Below, in pieces: positions 21,691-21,710 of a DNA stretch of 21,710 nt. The translations under genes were made by a program, and so were the position numbers. Origin of the DNA: an uncultured Sutterella sp. Its GTDB lineage: Bacteria > Pseudomonadota > Gammaproteobacteria > Burkholderiales > Burkholderiaceae_F. The DNA lies in the NCBI GenBank assembly GCA_900544335.1, contig UQUS01000029.1:1-21710 (forward strand), in the 5' to 3' direction. The notes under the pieces are model-generated. The model had not been told where the DNA came from and did not search any database. It saw only the letters and a program-made list of their open reading frames with translations. Position 1 is the first letter of the stretch. Every line of letters begins with the position of its first letter.

Positions 21691-21710
21691 ATCCCGATAA
21701 GCGTGAGCAA

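Overview
The window reads as a chromosomal segment of a Gram-negative, facultatively or strictly anaerobic bacterium of mid GC content. The gene set (ileS-lspA, a tripartite TRAP transporter, aerobic-type glpD, a YkvI-type carrier, an NSS symporter, DUF1846) and the codon use would fit a gut betaproteobacterium of the Sutterellaceae type. That placement is inference from gene content and not from a marker-gene comparison. There is no rRNA, tRNA or CRISPR array.

Layout. 1-441: an unassigned stretch with a hairpin, a possible C-terminal gene remnant and the ileS promoter. 442-3827 (+): ileS and lspA, eight bases apart. 3849-4079 (-): a 4-oxalocrotonate-tautomerase-like gene, clean except for one in-frame TGA. 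4325-5738 (+): a TnpB-only IS200/IS605-type element with matching hairpins at both ends. It abuts the broken 3' end of a minus-strand AAA/DUF4143 ATPase (5724-6608). 6766-9601 (-): an acyl-CoA synthetase and a mercaptopyruvate-type sulfurtransferase, separately started. 9802-11157 (-): an NSS sodium symporter, divergent from a class III aminotransferase plus YkvI-family carrier (11463-13907, +). The shared 305-base region holds a perfect FNR-type box. 14141-15622 (+): a DUF1846 protein behind a terminator-like leader hairpin. 15750-18281 (-): a HAD-IIA phosphatase followed by glpD. 18646-21615 (+): dctP-dctQ-dctM TRAP transporter genes with a long terminal hairpin.

Functional reading. The two amino-acid-type carriers and the aminotransferase/epimerase-like PLP enzyme look like an amino acid uptake and conversion module, probably tuned to oxygen by FNR. 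HAD-IIA plus GlpD suggests glycerol-3-phosphate handling. The TRAP genes import an unidentified carboxylate-like solute. The accessory part is 3.85-6.65 kb: an RNA-guided-nuclease-type transposon gene, a truncated ATPase with a nine-base homopolymer and paired palindromes at its start, and a tautomerase with a premature TGA. All 14 intact genes stop at TAA or TAG and none at TGA, which makes the tautomerase TGA worth a second look. I found regulatory architecture and a TnpB locus of interest but no clearly new multi-gene system.
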